Shown: positions 33,075 to 48,000 of the stretch, piece after piece
Layout of the letters: each line of letters opens with the position of its first letter
Position numbering within the stretch: the stretch's first letter is position 1
Origin: Plasmodium malariae
Taxonomy: Eukaryota > Apicomplexa > Aconoidasida > Haemosporida > Plasmodiidae
DNA: 64,000 nucleotides
Reading direction: 5' to 3'
NCBI RefSeq assembly: GCF_900090045.1
Contig: NC_041785.1
Location: forward strand, 2,147,001 to 2,211,000
Made by a program: the position numbers and the translations under genes
Notes under the pieces: model-generated
The model's input: the letters and a program-made list of their open reading frames with translations, nothing else
Database searches by the model: none
Told to the model about the DNA's origin: nothing

Positions 33075-36000
33075 CTATTTATACGTCTTTGTGGCGTAAC
33101 TGTATAGCAGGTAATAGATTTGTGTAGATCGCTGCAAAATAAAGGTAAAAACCTTCAATATATTGTTGTTCTCTAGGTACGTATTAGCAATTTTCTTTAT
33201 GTTTATTTTGTTAATATGATTTAAGTTAATATTTTCAATATTAATTTTATTCACTTTCTGATTGCTAAGCATTGCGTAGGTAAAGTAAATAACACATGTT
33301 AAAATTTTCTTTAACACATGTATATCTATTTCAATATTTTCTAAAAACTTCTTTATATTATCTGATGAACATTTTTTATCATTGAAAATGCTATATTCCG
33401 AGTTAAACAACTCCGTGGTGATTTCATGGGCATTTTTCTTAAACCCACTTTTATCGTAAATGAATTTATTCAATAAGAAAGAATTCTGTTCATTTGTCCT
33501 TTGTTCGCTCGTTATATTTGCATCAGTTTTACTTTCACTCGTTTCACCTTCATTCGTGTTATTCGCGCCAGTCTTATCTGAATCTGTTATGCCTCCCCCT
33601 GTTTTATGCTCGTCGGGTTTTTCTTTTATAGTTAAATTGTTCAACAAGAAGTAAATAATGTTGGTTAACTTTTTCATGGCCATAGATACACTTTTCAACA
33701 TGTGGAAATTCTCAAACTTTATGATATTAATAAAATAAAAACAAGTGTTCATAAAAACTTTTAGTACTATTTTAATATATTCATAATATTTCGTTTTTGA
33801 TTGTTGTACATATTCGTCATATAAACCTATATCATATTCAATTATATCTAGGCACAAATTAATGCAATGAAATTTTATGGAATATTTTGGAATAATATTT
33901 TGTAATATTCGGTGAGTTCGTATATTTTTTTTCCTTTTTTCAAGCATTGAATTATTTAAATTTTTATTGAGTAAATCATTTTCATCTTTTAAACTTATAT
34001 CATATATTACAAATATAGACAATATGTTTAGTAAATCTTTAATATACTGAAGGATGTATATATGCTCTTTTATTATGTTACAAATATTTAACGATATTTC
34101 ATCAAAATCAAAACTTAACGAATTGTCTAAAAAGAACCCTTCCTCCTCCTTCATAAATCTATTATAATATTCACATGAACTATCATGATAATTGCCCAAA
34201 TGATAATTTCCTAATTTATCCATGTTATTACTATCGTTATATAATAATGCATTGTTAATTTTGGATGTGTACTCACCATATTTAGTCATTTTACCTACAT
34301 GTATCTCTTCCCCTTCCTCCAACTGGTCATCGTTGTAATTTCTCTCTTCCACCTGCTCATTGATTCGTTCCCTCCTTCCGTTAATTCTTCCTCGTCTTGC
34401 TTCTTCCTCCTCGCTATGGTTGTAATATAAGCGTTGCTCAAGGTGGTGATAATTATGAGGGTAGCTGTTCTGTTCATCGTTGTGTTTGCATTCGTGTTCG
34501 TCGTTGTCTTCCTCTTCGTCTTCGTCGTTGCCATCTTCATATTCATCATCATCTTCGTCGTCGTCCTCCTCGTTGTCCAATTCCAATACACTTTCGAGGG
34601 ATTGTTCCTGCTGCTTAAGCTTTGCTCTTCTTGACTGCTTTTTTTTTTTTTTTTTTTTTCGTGGTCCTTTTGCGTGTTTCTATAATTTTCAACTTCTTTA
34701 AAGTCAAATAGTTCTGATGAATGTACAGTAAATAGTTTTTATATAATCTCAATAAGTAGTAGGTGCATGTGTAAATTATATCAAGGTTGACCAGGTTAAT
34801 GTTTGCATGGTTTATATGTTCTTCCGTTGTTCTTTTGTCTTCATGATGTACATCTTTGTTTATATTAACGAAAAGATTATTCTTCTTCTCGTTCTTTTGA
34901 TTCCTACTACTGTACCGCTCAAGGTATATATTCGCGTTTTTCTCCTCAATGCCACTGCTGTTACTGTTATCTCCTCTGTTATTATTAGAATTGCCACTCT
35001 CATTTGTTTTCATATTAACACATCCACTATTATTTCTGTTACTATTAACACTACCACCCCTATCACCGCAACCACTGCTGCCGCTTCTACATCCACCGCT
35101 TTTCTTTTCCCTTGTAAAGTTACATGTAGAGGAGTAGCACAAGCACTTGTACACTAGCGTGTGGTTATATGTGGTGAAATTATTAACTTCGTGTATTATT
35201 TCGTTTGACTTCATAAGGTAGTTATTTACGATCAAGTTATTAACAAAGATGTTAACATTTTTATTAATCCATTTGCCTATTATTTTAAATAAATATAATC
35301 CCTTCTTGTCAACTACTTTTAATATGACTGTTATGTAAGAAATAATAAGCATTGGAAGAGGTATATATATATTTTTATTTTCTAAAAAGTTCGTAGGAAA
35401 TGTTAAAAAAGATATACTAGTCGATAAATAATTGAATTTAAATTCATATAAATTATCAAATATATTACTTTTTAAAAATAAACTAAACAAATCTTCCTTT
35501 GAAACAAATTCGTTAATATATGTTGTATCACATAAAGAACTAAGTAAAAAACAAGTATGTAACATCTTATTTTCATTTTGCTTCTCTATATTTCTATTAA
35601 ATATAAACAAATTACCCTTAATTAAATTCTTTATATTATTTTCATCAATCTTTATGTTTATTTCATATATCCCTATTTTGTTAAGTAAAAAGATCAACAA
35701 ATTGATGCTTAACAAGTTCAGGTCATTTCTGTTGTACAGGAAATTAAAGCAATACACTTCTTCATATATATTTAAGCTTTTGTTATTCAGATGAATTTTG
35801 TTATTAAGGTTATTCTTAAAATTGACATTTACAATTTTGTTCATGCTTCCGTTATAGTTGTAATCAAACTCATTATCGTAGAACTCATCTTCCCCTTCTG
35901 TATCCTTCTGTTCCTCTTCTTCTCCAACATTCCTTTTAATACCGTTGATATTGCTACTGCAGTATTGAGCTTCTTTTTTCCTTCTACCTTCGTTCAATTC

Positions 36001-39000
36001 CCTTCCAATTGATTTTTTTTCTAACAATGTAGAGTATCCATGGCCCTTATTATGTGCGAATATTTTATTTTCCTCTACTGCTAAACTTTTTCTTCGTACA
36101 CAATTCTTTCCCTCTGGATGTATGTTACTATTCCTTGTTGTTCGTAATAAGAAGCCCTCTTTCATATTAGTAGTATCTTCCTCACCCGAATGATTGTACA
36201 TAAACACTTCTGTATTATAATCTATGAATTTGTATATGCTATTGTAAAAGTAAATAGGGATAATAGAATTTTTGTTGGTAAAGAAATTTTTATAAGAATC
36301 TATAAATAATGTACTAATAAAGTCATTAAGTATATCTTGATCTATTTTTTTTATGAGTGATAAAAACATATTTTTTTTCTGTACATTGTTATAATCTTCA
36401 TTGTACATGTAATTGTAATGATAAATGTTTAGTAAAGTATAGAGGCACTCATATATATATATTACAGTATACTTATTTAAAATGGGATGTTTTTTAGTTA
36501 TAAGTATTATTAGCAATTCCAGCATATCATCAAAGAATTCGTTGCTCCGTAAAATTAATTTTGAGTATTCATTATGTACATCATAATACACCTTTTTCTC
36601 GTTACTACTTAGCCAGTTATTACTCATTGCTCCTATTCCGACTGGGTATAAATTATTCATATGAACAATATCGTGGTGGTGCCTACCAGGGAAGATTCCA
36701 CTAGTATAAGCATTTCCTTCCGTTTTCCTAGAAAAGTTATTGTTGCCAAAATTGTGGATTTCGTACATATTTCTCATATGCCCCGTATTCCCTATAACAT
36801 TGCTCGATTCATTCGAGTATAAGCCCCTGGAAACGAATGGATAGCCGTACATACTACTACTCCTACTACCAGGATGTACTGCTTCAGTCGGACCTCGATA
36901 CGGCAAATCCCTGTGAAGAAAGACGTAATCGTTTTCAAGTAGGATGGCGGTATTACTACTACTACCCCAGTTACCACTACTACCATCCCCATTGTTGTTC
37001 ATATTTTTCGGGATGTTTAACAAATTACTTTGAAACTCCTTATTTAATATTTTCTTTGAAAAAAGGGAGTTGTTCATCTTCAACTTTTTGTGGTACTTTA
37101 AATTTTCAATTTTCAGCTCATCTCCTATCTCCCAGTTAGTGGAACTACTACCACCAATGTTGTTATTACTTCTACTACTTTCTTTGTTGTTCTCATGTTG
37201 CACCTGTTTCTTCCCCCCCTTTATCGTGCTCTTCTGCTTAGTTCCCCCCTCATCCTTACTATCATCATAATCATAATCATCATCATTATCATCATCTTCA
37301 TCATCACCACCACCATTCTCATCATTATCATGATGCCCCTCTTCTTTTTCTTTCCCCGTAACTTGGCTCCCATCAATTTGTAGATTTTTCAAAGGAAAAT
37401 CCTTTTTGTGCTTAAAAAACAAATTTTTAAATCCTTTCTTAATATAAGAAAAGTAATTGAATGCAAAATTATTATTATGAGAAAAGAAAAATATGGTAAT
37501 AAATAGATAGACTATAAACAGTATGGGAGTAATCTGTATATTGAAATTAATATAATAAGAAGATTTTATTATAGTTGTAATGTTTTTTAAATGCTTTTGA
37601 ATATTGTTTATAATATAAAAATAATTTTTCAAATAATAAAATTTTTTATTCATATTATTATTTTTTATCTTCAATACTATATCTACTAAACATGTAATTT
37701 TCTCAATATAAATCTTGTATACTAGAAGCCAATTTTTATAATTAATATTTAAGTAATTTAAGCTATTGAATATGTACACATTTTTTTCTATGTAGTGCAA
37801 CTCCCTCGACTTGGCCTTCCTCGATTTCCGGCCATCGCCTTCATTTTCAAGCATACTAAACCGACTTCTGCATCGGCTTCTGCCCCGGTTTCTACTCCTG
37901 CTTCTACGTCCGCTTAAGTAATATTTGCTAAGAAATCTACGCAGACAATTTCGATTACCTATAATTTCGTTCATTTGCTTAAAATTAAATTTGCCATCTT
38001 CCTCATTTGCATCATCGCTTAAAATCCTTGTGTAGTTGACTTGTGCATTCAGTTCGTTTAGATCTTCTTGTTTGTTTTGCACATTGAGGATATCATTGGA
38101 CATGTAAAGACCTTTCAAGTAACTAGGACTAAACACAGAATTATACGTGTAGCTATTATAACTGTTAGTGAATCCCTTTAAAAGTGTGCAAAAATTAACA
38201 TATGCATTAATAATATTTGTATACAAAACATGAACAGTATTATTACTGTTAGTTGATAGGCTGTCAAGGGGATGGTGGTCATTCTTTATATAATGTATAT
38301 GCTCCATATTAGAATAATTATACACATTTTGAAAAGAAAAATCATAATTAAATAAATAGTAATGATATATATAATGCTTCAGATAATTATCGTTGTAATA
38401 TTTTATTATATTAATATAATGATTAATAAAATTTTTTATATTATCAAAATTAAAAATGGGGTTTAAAAATTCAAATATACTTTTTTTTTCATTAAAATTA
38501 TCTTTATTAATAAATTCATAAATGTTGGAGCATTTGTACTCGATGTTTTTCTTCTCCACCTTATCTGTTGCTTTATTACTCATATTATTATCTAATTCAT
38601 CTGGAATAAAATTTAAATGCATAAAGTAGTCCACATGTTTATCTATATTGTTCAGAATGTTATCTATGATAGGTATAAATATATTTAATATATGAAAAGA
38701 GATTTTAAAAAAGAGAATTTTTTCTGTATCTTTTAATCTCTCAACATTTACATTCTGAGTGATATAATAAAATACATTAAATTTGTTTGTCCACATTGAA
38801 TTTATTAATGTAATTATATAGTCTTTTGTTTTTTTATTTTTAGAAATCATATATACTATATTAAGACTTTTGGCAAAATAGCAATTTTTCTCAAATACGT
38901 TATATTGCTTATAGTTGTTAACATTGCTTAGTAAGATGTTTTTCTTGTAGTAGTCTGTGCTTTTTTTCTTTAGATAGTACTCTGAATTATCCTTGCAAAT

Positions 39001-42000
39001 ACGGGGGGATATTGCTCCTATAGGTCTGAGTCTTTGCTCGTCATCAATCCCCTCATCATTTTCATCTTTGTCATCTTCATCATCTTTGTTATCTTCATCA
39101 TCTTCATCATCTTCATCATCCTCCTCATTACCTCCTTCACCCCTAAAATACCTCTTATCTCTTCTCTTCGTTCTGTCCCTCCCTTCACCCCCTCCTTCTG
39201 CTTCACTTCCACCAAGGCTATCACAGTAGTCAACATGTATGAGCTCGGATATATGATCAAAATTTGAAAAATTTACAATGACGTTATTTATCATAATTTT
39301 CAAAAAACATTCTTCTTCTAACTCTAAACCCTCATCGATGCTTGTAATTACATTTTTTTTATCCAATTGCTTCGAGGGTATAAAGGACAACCCCAGTAAT
39401 GATAAAACGCAATTTTCAAGTAAAGAATCTGAACTGTTTAGAAATAAATATTTCCTCGTAATGACTTCAAAAAAGTATAATATTAATTTTGTAATTGGAA
39501 TTCTACTGTAATTATTCAAAATTTTATTATTGTTAGCACCTCTTATATTGTTATATTCTATATCTACATTTAATAAATGACTTAGTTCGACCCATTCACA
39601 TAATTCGTTATTCAAAAAAATATGTTTTTTCCTTAACTCTGTACTTAGCTTTTTTTTCGTTTCTACCTTCTTAGCCTCTAATAAATCGTTAATGGGTAGA
39701 AGTAGACCTTCCTTATACGAATTATCCCCTCCTCCATTCGTCCCTCTGCTATCATTGTAGATACTACTATTGATATTACTACTATTATTAATGCCACTAG
39801 AACCGATTTTCTTATTCCTACTGCTACTACTGGTTAAGCCCAACTTTTCCTTCTCTACTTCCTTCTTAATATAGTCAATGTATCTCATCTTGTCGTCTCT
39901 ATAATCGTAGAATGTATTTTGGAACAACATATTTTCGTTCATTTTATTTAATCTGTTAAAGAAGTCATAGTATTTTATTTCATTATCAACAATTCTTTCT
40001 ATATCTTTAGCTTCCTCTGTTTTGTTGTATGTCTTTCGATTAATATATGAAATATCATCATTTACCGTGTGCATACTTTTCTTACCACTGCTACTCATAC
40101 TTGCCTTTTTCATATTCATTTCATGCATTTTTTGTTGTCGGCTTATCATGTTTTCCCTAGAACATTTGTCTTTCTCGTGCTCATCCACCAACTCTTGACC
40201 GTATATTATAGATCCATTATGCGGATACACGGAATTGAACCCGTTGTTACTGCTACGAAGCATGCTATTCCTGCCGAAACCACCGCTTCTACCGATTCTA
40301 CCGCTTCTTCCACTTTTTCCACTTCTGCTACTATTTCCTCGAATGCCACTATCACTGCTGTAGTGCAAACCAGTGTGAGTACCACCACCTCCACTTTCAT
40401 TATAATGGATTATTCCATTCCCCTGGATGGGGTGGTTATAAGATAAGCTACTACTACTCTCGTAGATGTACTTATTGTCATCACTCTTGCTACCTCCTCT
40501 CTTTTCTGTAACATTTTCAATATTCAATAATTTCTTATAATAGGCATGCCTTTTGTACGATTTGACATAAAAGTACAACTTTAAATCACTAACGTAAACT
40601 AACTCACTTTCGATAAAATCATATTTTTCTGTGTAAAAATTGTTAATAGGTAGTAAATTGTAAGAACTACAATAACCTATAACATTGTTATCAACGGATT
40701 TTAATTCTTTATAATAGTCTATCTTTGAATAATTATCATTGTAATTTTCAGAAATGAGATTGTAAAATGTTAGGTTATCATTTTCTTCTTCCTTTTCCTT
40801 GTCATCATAAAAGACGCAAATTTTTTTACTCTTTATTGTGTCTATTAAATCATTATCAGATAAGTAATCATATATATATTTTGTTTGTTTTTTTTTTTTC
40901 TTCATTTTGAATTCTCTATAATTAGAAATAAATGCATCATCCATTTTGTAGTTATTACTGGTATAGTAATAATTTCCTCCCATTCCTTGTTCATATTTTT
41001 TTAAATATTTTATTTTTTCATATAAATCGTTATTTAGATGCAATAAATTTTTTTTTAAAAATTTCTTCTTCTTTCGAACGTTCATTTTTTTGTTATTTGC
41101 GCAGCTCTCCAGTGGATGCTCCTCTTCATCATCATCATCGTTACTGCTAACATCGTTACTGCTAACATCGATACTGCTATCATCGATACTGCTAACATCG
41201 ATACTGCTAACATCGATACTGCTAACATCGATACTGCTAACATCGATACTGCTAACATCGATACTGCTAACATCGATGCTGCTAACCTCAAGATGGTCAT
41301 GCTGATCATGAGCAATGGTTCCCTCCTGTTTGTTAAGCCTACTTTTACAAACAGTTCGTAGCTTCCTGTCATTGTGTAGATATGTACTACGGCCATGAGG
41401 AGAACGCACTTTGGAGGCGTTTCCCTCAATTGGTTTTTCTACTTCCAATTTGTTGGACTCGTTCGAATGGTTCGATTGGTCGGACTTCCCCTGTTTATCC
41501 TTTCCGTCCTTTTCTTCCTCTTCTCCCCTTAACTGCCGATTTCCCCCTCTTCTCTGCTCCCTGAGCATGTAGTTTGCCCAGTTGCAAGTATTCAAAACAC
41601 GCTTACTATTGGATGCGTTTTTACAGTACTGATTTTTATTTTTCGTTTTATGTAAGCAATACCTTTTATGATAATTTCTGGAATTATTCAAAAAATAGAG
41701 AAGAGGTAAATCGACAAAATTGTTCAGGACATTTTGCATCTTGATTGTTCTATTAGAGATAATATAGCAGTTGTTAAATTTCTGTCTGTTCAGATTAAAA
41801 ATAAAAATATTCCTTAAAGCAAATTTCAAAAAGTTAAAAGAATCAGTATCTCTTTTTAAAATATTTATAGTAGTTTTTGAGTCTCGAATAAAAATTTGTA
41901 AAATAAAATAAATAATAATTTTATTTATTTCATTTGTTCTAAAAAAATTTTTTAATAATAATATTAAATACGTAGTTCTTGAATTAATATTAATATTTTT

Positions 42001-45000
42001 AAATAAGAAGTTATGAATACATACAGGTTTATTAATTAACGATTCGGACATATTTATTTCTCTATCAACATCAGGATCTTTACCAGTAGTTGTTGTAGCA
42101 GTTGGTATAATACTCCTTTCAGCATTATTTATATCAACAATATTGATATCAAAATGGAACTTATCAATTTTTTTATGCAATAATTTTTCATTTTTCCATA
42201 AATTGTACATGTGAATAAACAACACATCTCTTTCGAATAATATTTTTAAAAGATTCAAACCAAGTTCTTTTATCTTGTAAAGAAATAAAGAATTATAATG
42301 CTCTTTCGAGTACGAACAAGTCAGATATTCCAATTTCTTTTCGTAATATATCTCCCATGTTACATCGTTGATGCGCCTCCCTTCCATCACCCCGCTTCCC
42401 TCTGCAGGAGGAGCAGGGCCCCCACCGCCATTATCGCCCACACTGAAGGATGCGCCATCAGTAGTAGTGGCTGTAGCAGTAGTAGCTGCGGCAGTAGCAG
42501 TAGACGTAGCAGTAGTAGCTGCGGCAGTAGCAGTAGACGTAGCAGTAGTAGCCGCGGCAGTAGCAGTAGACGTAGTGGTTTCCCTGTCGTTCAAGTCCTT
42601 CTTCAAAAGCAAGCTCTTCCTCTGATTGTAGATGCTTACGTAATCTGCATAGTTTTTGCACCTGAGCACTGTTTCGTTCAAATCTTTATTCTCTTCATGT
42701 AAAATATTGTCCAAAAATATAATATTAAAAAATGTGTTCATAAACTTACTCGATTCCCCTAAAATTTCAATAAATAAATACATGGTTGGCCTAAAATCGC
42801 ATAAATTTTCATATCGTTCATTCATAATTTCATTTATTTTCTTATTATTATCATTAGATGGTAATGGTCCCTTTAGAATTAACTTGAAATATATGAACAC
42901 TAAAATAATTAGTATATACATTTCGTTATCCTTAAAATTGATATCTGACTTCCTTTTGTCTTCTCTTAATTTATTTTCTTTAATTATATAAATTTTTTTT
43001 TCTTTTTGTATACTACGTTCTATTTTTTTAAGCTCAATTTTGCACTTATAAACTTCGGCATTTAACATATTAGTTTTTACCTTTAACTCTTCGTAATATA
43101 CTTTCAGTTGATCTAGGTTATGTATCATAGGATATGCCATTAAATTGTTAGCTGAGCCCAGAGACCCAGATGGAAGGAAGTTCCTGCCTGTATTGGAAAA
43201 CATGCCGCTGGTTTGGTTTAGATTTGAAAATACAGACGAACTGTTAGAGGAAAGAGGGTTCGTGGAAAATTGGTTTGCAGTAAAGGGGCTATTTGTAGTG
43301 GGATTTACTTTCGACAAATCTTGATTATTAAAAGATATGAGGCTCTGGTTTGTGTTATTACCCCCTATTATAGTGGTGTTTCCGCTGATACCTGTGCTTA
43401 GACCGGAAAAAAGGCCAGGCGTGGCCTTGTCATTAGTACTGCTCAACGGAGAAATGTTTTGGGTTCCCCTCATACCCCCGAACAGACTGTTACTACTGGT
43501 ACTTGTAAAAGTAGACGATGAGGGATTAAACAAAGATGTAGCATTATTGCTTCCAAAGGGGGTTCCACTCTTTGATAACATTCCTCCTGTTAATCCAAAG
43601 GATGACTGGGGCAATGGAGTCTTGTTTGCAAAAGTAAATAAAGAAGTAGATGGCAGTGATGAGGCATTTTGCTGATTCTGCATAGCTGAGTTAGTGTCTA
43701 ATAAATTCTTGCTAAATAAGCCCGTTGATTGATTTATCATGGGGTTTGAGAAGCCTTGGTTTGTCAAAGCTCCTCCTGATGGGAAATTACTAAAATTGGT
43801 GGAAGAAGAGTTCCCTATGTTCTGATTTAACCTATTAATATTACTAATATTACTACTATTATTATCACTGACACTTGTGAGAAAACTACTTGTAGATACA
43901 TTGGCTCCCGTGCGAATAGTATTAAAGTGGGACGACTGCAAAGAGTTACTAGTCGGTATTACAGAAAATGTATTTGTAAAAATGCTATTCTGATTTACGG
44001 GGGAAAATAAGCTAGGTTTGTTGTTCATAGTATTTGTTATATTACCAAATGCGGATGAACTACTCTGCATGGTGTTTGTTTGATTAGGATTTGCATATTT
44101 TCCTCCAAAAAGACCCCCTCCTCCTCCTGCTCCTCCTTGAATATTATTATTTGATATACTTCCAAATAGGTTAGTAGTATTATTACCACCACTGTTTGCA
44201 CTACTCATCATATTTGTGCCTACATTTGACGTATTCAATTGGGAAAACCCTGTACCAAATGGAGTGGAATTATTCTGAGATGCATTTGTCAACATTGAGT
44301 TAGTATTTCCAAACAATCCACGACCAACAGATGTAGTTCCACCAAAAAGTTTATTTGTATCATTAAGAGCTAGGTTGCTGGTAGATGACTGATTCTGACT
44401 GAACCCAAACAAACCACCACCAATACCACCACTACTACTATTAATGTTATTAATAATGTTATTATCCCTGACGTTCGGATCTGTTACAGATGCAAACAAA
44501 CCAGTGGATCCCCCGAAATTTGTTGATGTCTGGTTAGATGCAAACAAATTAGAACCTGTTGCTGATTTCATATTGCTACTACCTGGTAGTGAGGTGTTAA
44601 AGAAGATGCTCGTTCCCCCCTTGTTCAATGTAGAACCTGTACTAGCACCAGTACTCATACTTCCGGCTTGTAAACTACCTGGTTGTAATAGAGACGAAAA
44701 GATTGTCGTTGCCTGTGAATTCGAAGGTAATCTTGAAGATGATTCATATTCTGTTCTAGAATTACTCAAGGAAGGAGATGCAGTAGTTGCTGGAGTGGTA
44801 AATAACCCAGTGCCCGTTGCCCCTGGGCTGTTTAGAGTTAGGTTATTTGACGATGTTCCAAAAATACTAGACTGACCTGTATTACCAGTCAATAAATTAG
44901 ATGCACGACTTAATGTTCCACCTAATTTATCCCCTTGTTTGAACAACGAAAAGGGAGACGATGCCTCTCCCACATTCGTTAAATTACTAGAGAAGAATCC

Positions 45001-48000
45001 TTTTCCACTACTTAGAACGTCCTTATCACCAAACAATGTCGCAGTGTTTGTAGGTAATACATTTGTTGAGGTTGTACCAGGTACCATACCTCCCCCCGCT
45101 ACTAACGATGCTGCATTGAGAAAGCCTGAGTGGTTCGTTCCAGCCCCGGTTAGATACGTCTTCGTACCTATATCAATACCTGATTCCCCGTATGGACGAG
45201 TAGATATAATGGACGTATCAAAACTTGCTAAATCAGAAAAGGATTTATCAAAAACCTTTTGTGATAAAATGTACGGCTCAAAAGGAATATTTCTTTGCTT
45301 GAATACTTGCTCTATTTGTTGAATGTGTGCATTGTTAAGATTAATTTCATTTTGAATGGTAAAAATATGATCTTGTATATTTTTAGTTTTATGAATATAA
45401 TAATTATATCTTCTTTTAAAAATGGCATTTTCTTGCCTGTTCATAAAAATTTCGAGCTTGACATCTTCTTCCAATATATCTTCTTTTTCATATTTTTTAT
45501 CCCTAATTTTTTTTAAAATAAAATTGTTTATTAGATTATAAAAAATATTTTGAACGATATAGTTTGTTAATAAAATTAAATGTTTGCATATATTTTTTTC
45601 CTTATCTGTTATCATTAGTTTTTTTCTAAGAAAATTTTCAAACACATCATTTGGATCGTCCTTTAAACCGGTAGGAAGTTTCGTCCTCTCTCCCTTATAT
45701 CTTCCTGATCCTTCCGCTTCACCGCCTCCCCCTTCCTCATCCTGCTGCTCTCGCTCTTGTTCATGCTCCTGATCGTTTTCCCCCTCGAGCTCATCAAAGA
45801 ACAAGTCGAAGTTAAAAAAAATGTCGAAGAAGATGTAGTTGCTGCTGCTGCTATCCGGTTTGCTGCTACTCTGTGCGCCACAGTTCACACTGTTCATACT
45901 TCTCTCATATTCATAATTGTCCCTCCGCATACCTCTTCTAATCCCTTTCCGCCTAATTTCTGCATCTATTTCTTCAATTTTGTCGATATTGTTAAAAAAA
46001 TACCATATTTTGCTGAGTGATAAATTGAATTTTCTCTTAATACCTATCATGTACAGTAAAAAGTTTACACACTTCATATACGTAATGATGATTTTCAAAT
46101 TAAAATAAGGAAGATCGAAATTGTTAGCGAGTTGTTGTAGTTTGTTGTTTTTAATATGTCCAAGTGATATTTGCCTATCAATATAATCCAATTTATTTTT
46201 TACATTTTGCTTTTGTTCTTTATATTTCTTCATAATTTCAATGAATATATCTGGAAATAACTCTGTCAATGTACACAAAACTGATAAAGCAGATGAGGAA
46301 TTTTTAACAAAGCTAGAACATAGAATTTCTATACATATACATTTTAAGTTAAGCATATCAATAGATGGGTTATATTTCGTTTTTATTATTTCATATATTA
46401 TATCCAATAAATGCATAGTTTTGTACTGCTTAACATGCTTATCCTTAGCTTCTTTCATTTTATTTTGCATATTTAGATTATGAATAAATACATTCTTAAA
46501 TCTAGTGGTATTAGTCATATTCTGTGTATCTATCAAAGAAATTAAATTATTATATTTCCTATTTTTTATTTTAAATAATCTGTTCTCATCTTCTAATTTA
46601 TATTCATTATTTTCCTTCAGCTCTGCCTTCAATTTTTCGACATTTACTGAGGAGGGGGTAGTAGAGACAGTATTGGCATTAGTAGTACCACCTATGCCAG
46701 TAGCAGCCACACCTGTTGTAGTACCACCGTCGTAGTGCTCTAGTAAAATATAGTCGATGAGCAAATTTTTATTTATTGGTAAGTAGTAACATAATTTATT
46801 ATTGTTAACTGAGGAAAGGAATAATAAGCACTTTTCTAGCATTTTTATGCAATTATATGGATAGAAACTTCTTTCAAATATGTTTGTCAAAAGGTATCGT
46901 GCATCTATGTTTCTTTTCCTCTCTCTTTGTAATTCTGTTTTTAAAATGATTTTTGCTCTGTTCATTATATTTTCGTTTATTGTACTCGAATCATCATCTT
47001 TCAATATGGGGATTTCATATTTTTTTTCTTTAAAAAAATCAACAGCATTTTTATTTTCGTCAAAAAACATTTTAATAGCTTCCTTGTTGTTATATGACCC
47101 ATCATTATTTTTCCTCAATGATCGGAATTTTTCCTCATACGATAAAACTTGATTCACATTATATTCACTTAGCATGATACTTTTCAAATTGTCCAAAAGA
47201 GCTGATCCAAATTTATTTTTAAAAAACAAATCCACTATGTTATATTTTGTAAATTCGCTTTTAAGAAAATTATTTTCTCTTAACAAATTTTCTGTCAATT
47301 TGTTTTCAATCAAAAGGTAGTTGATGCAATCTTTCTCCTTCAGCATCTGTTCCAGGATGTTCTCTTCAGTACCATTTCCATTAGGTAGGTTCTTTTTTTC
47401 CACAAGGGGGGTTGTTCCTTCCGCGTTCGCTCCACTCGCTCTACCAACTGCACTCACTCCATCCGTCCCATGGTTTGGATTTGTTAGTGTATTACTAATA
47501 CTAGTACTACCCAGAGCAATAGGTTGCATAGCGTCAGACTTACAACTCACAAAAAGCTTCAACTTCGAATTGCTTTGTTCTATATCATCCAAAATCTTGT
47601 TCACCTCTTTGATGCAATTATTGTAGTCATTCTCGATGGATAGATTTTTCCAATACGCATTATTATTACTATTATAATGTGCTGTGTACGACTTAAAAAT
47701 ATTTTTTTCATGCAAATGTTTTTCAACTAACTCATTTTCTTTTATTAAGTTGGATAAATATATATTATTGGTCTGAAGATAATGCAACAGATTATTATTT
47801 TTTAAAATTTCCTTTAAGTAACTGTTCTGTTGAAATAATTTTTCTAATAAACTAATTTTAAAATTATAGAGATATGTAAAATAAAACGTCGAGGAAGCAT
47901 CATCATGTTCATCTTTTCCTTTACTATACATATCCTTCTTACCATCTACGGAGGAGTTTGCACTAACTTTGCTCAACATATTTTTATACAATTCCCTGTC

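Noticed and set aside
43337..45322. + strand frames of 110-143 codons opposite the FG domain
   Set aside because: The minus-strand FG coding sequence is GC-richer and leaves the complement open; no family features.
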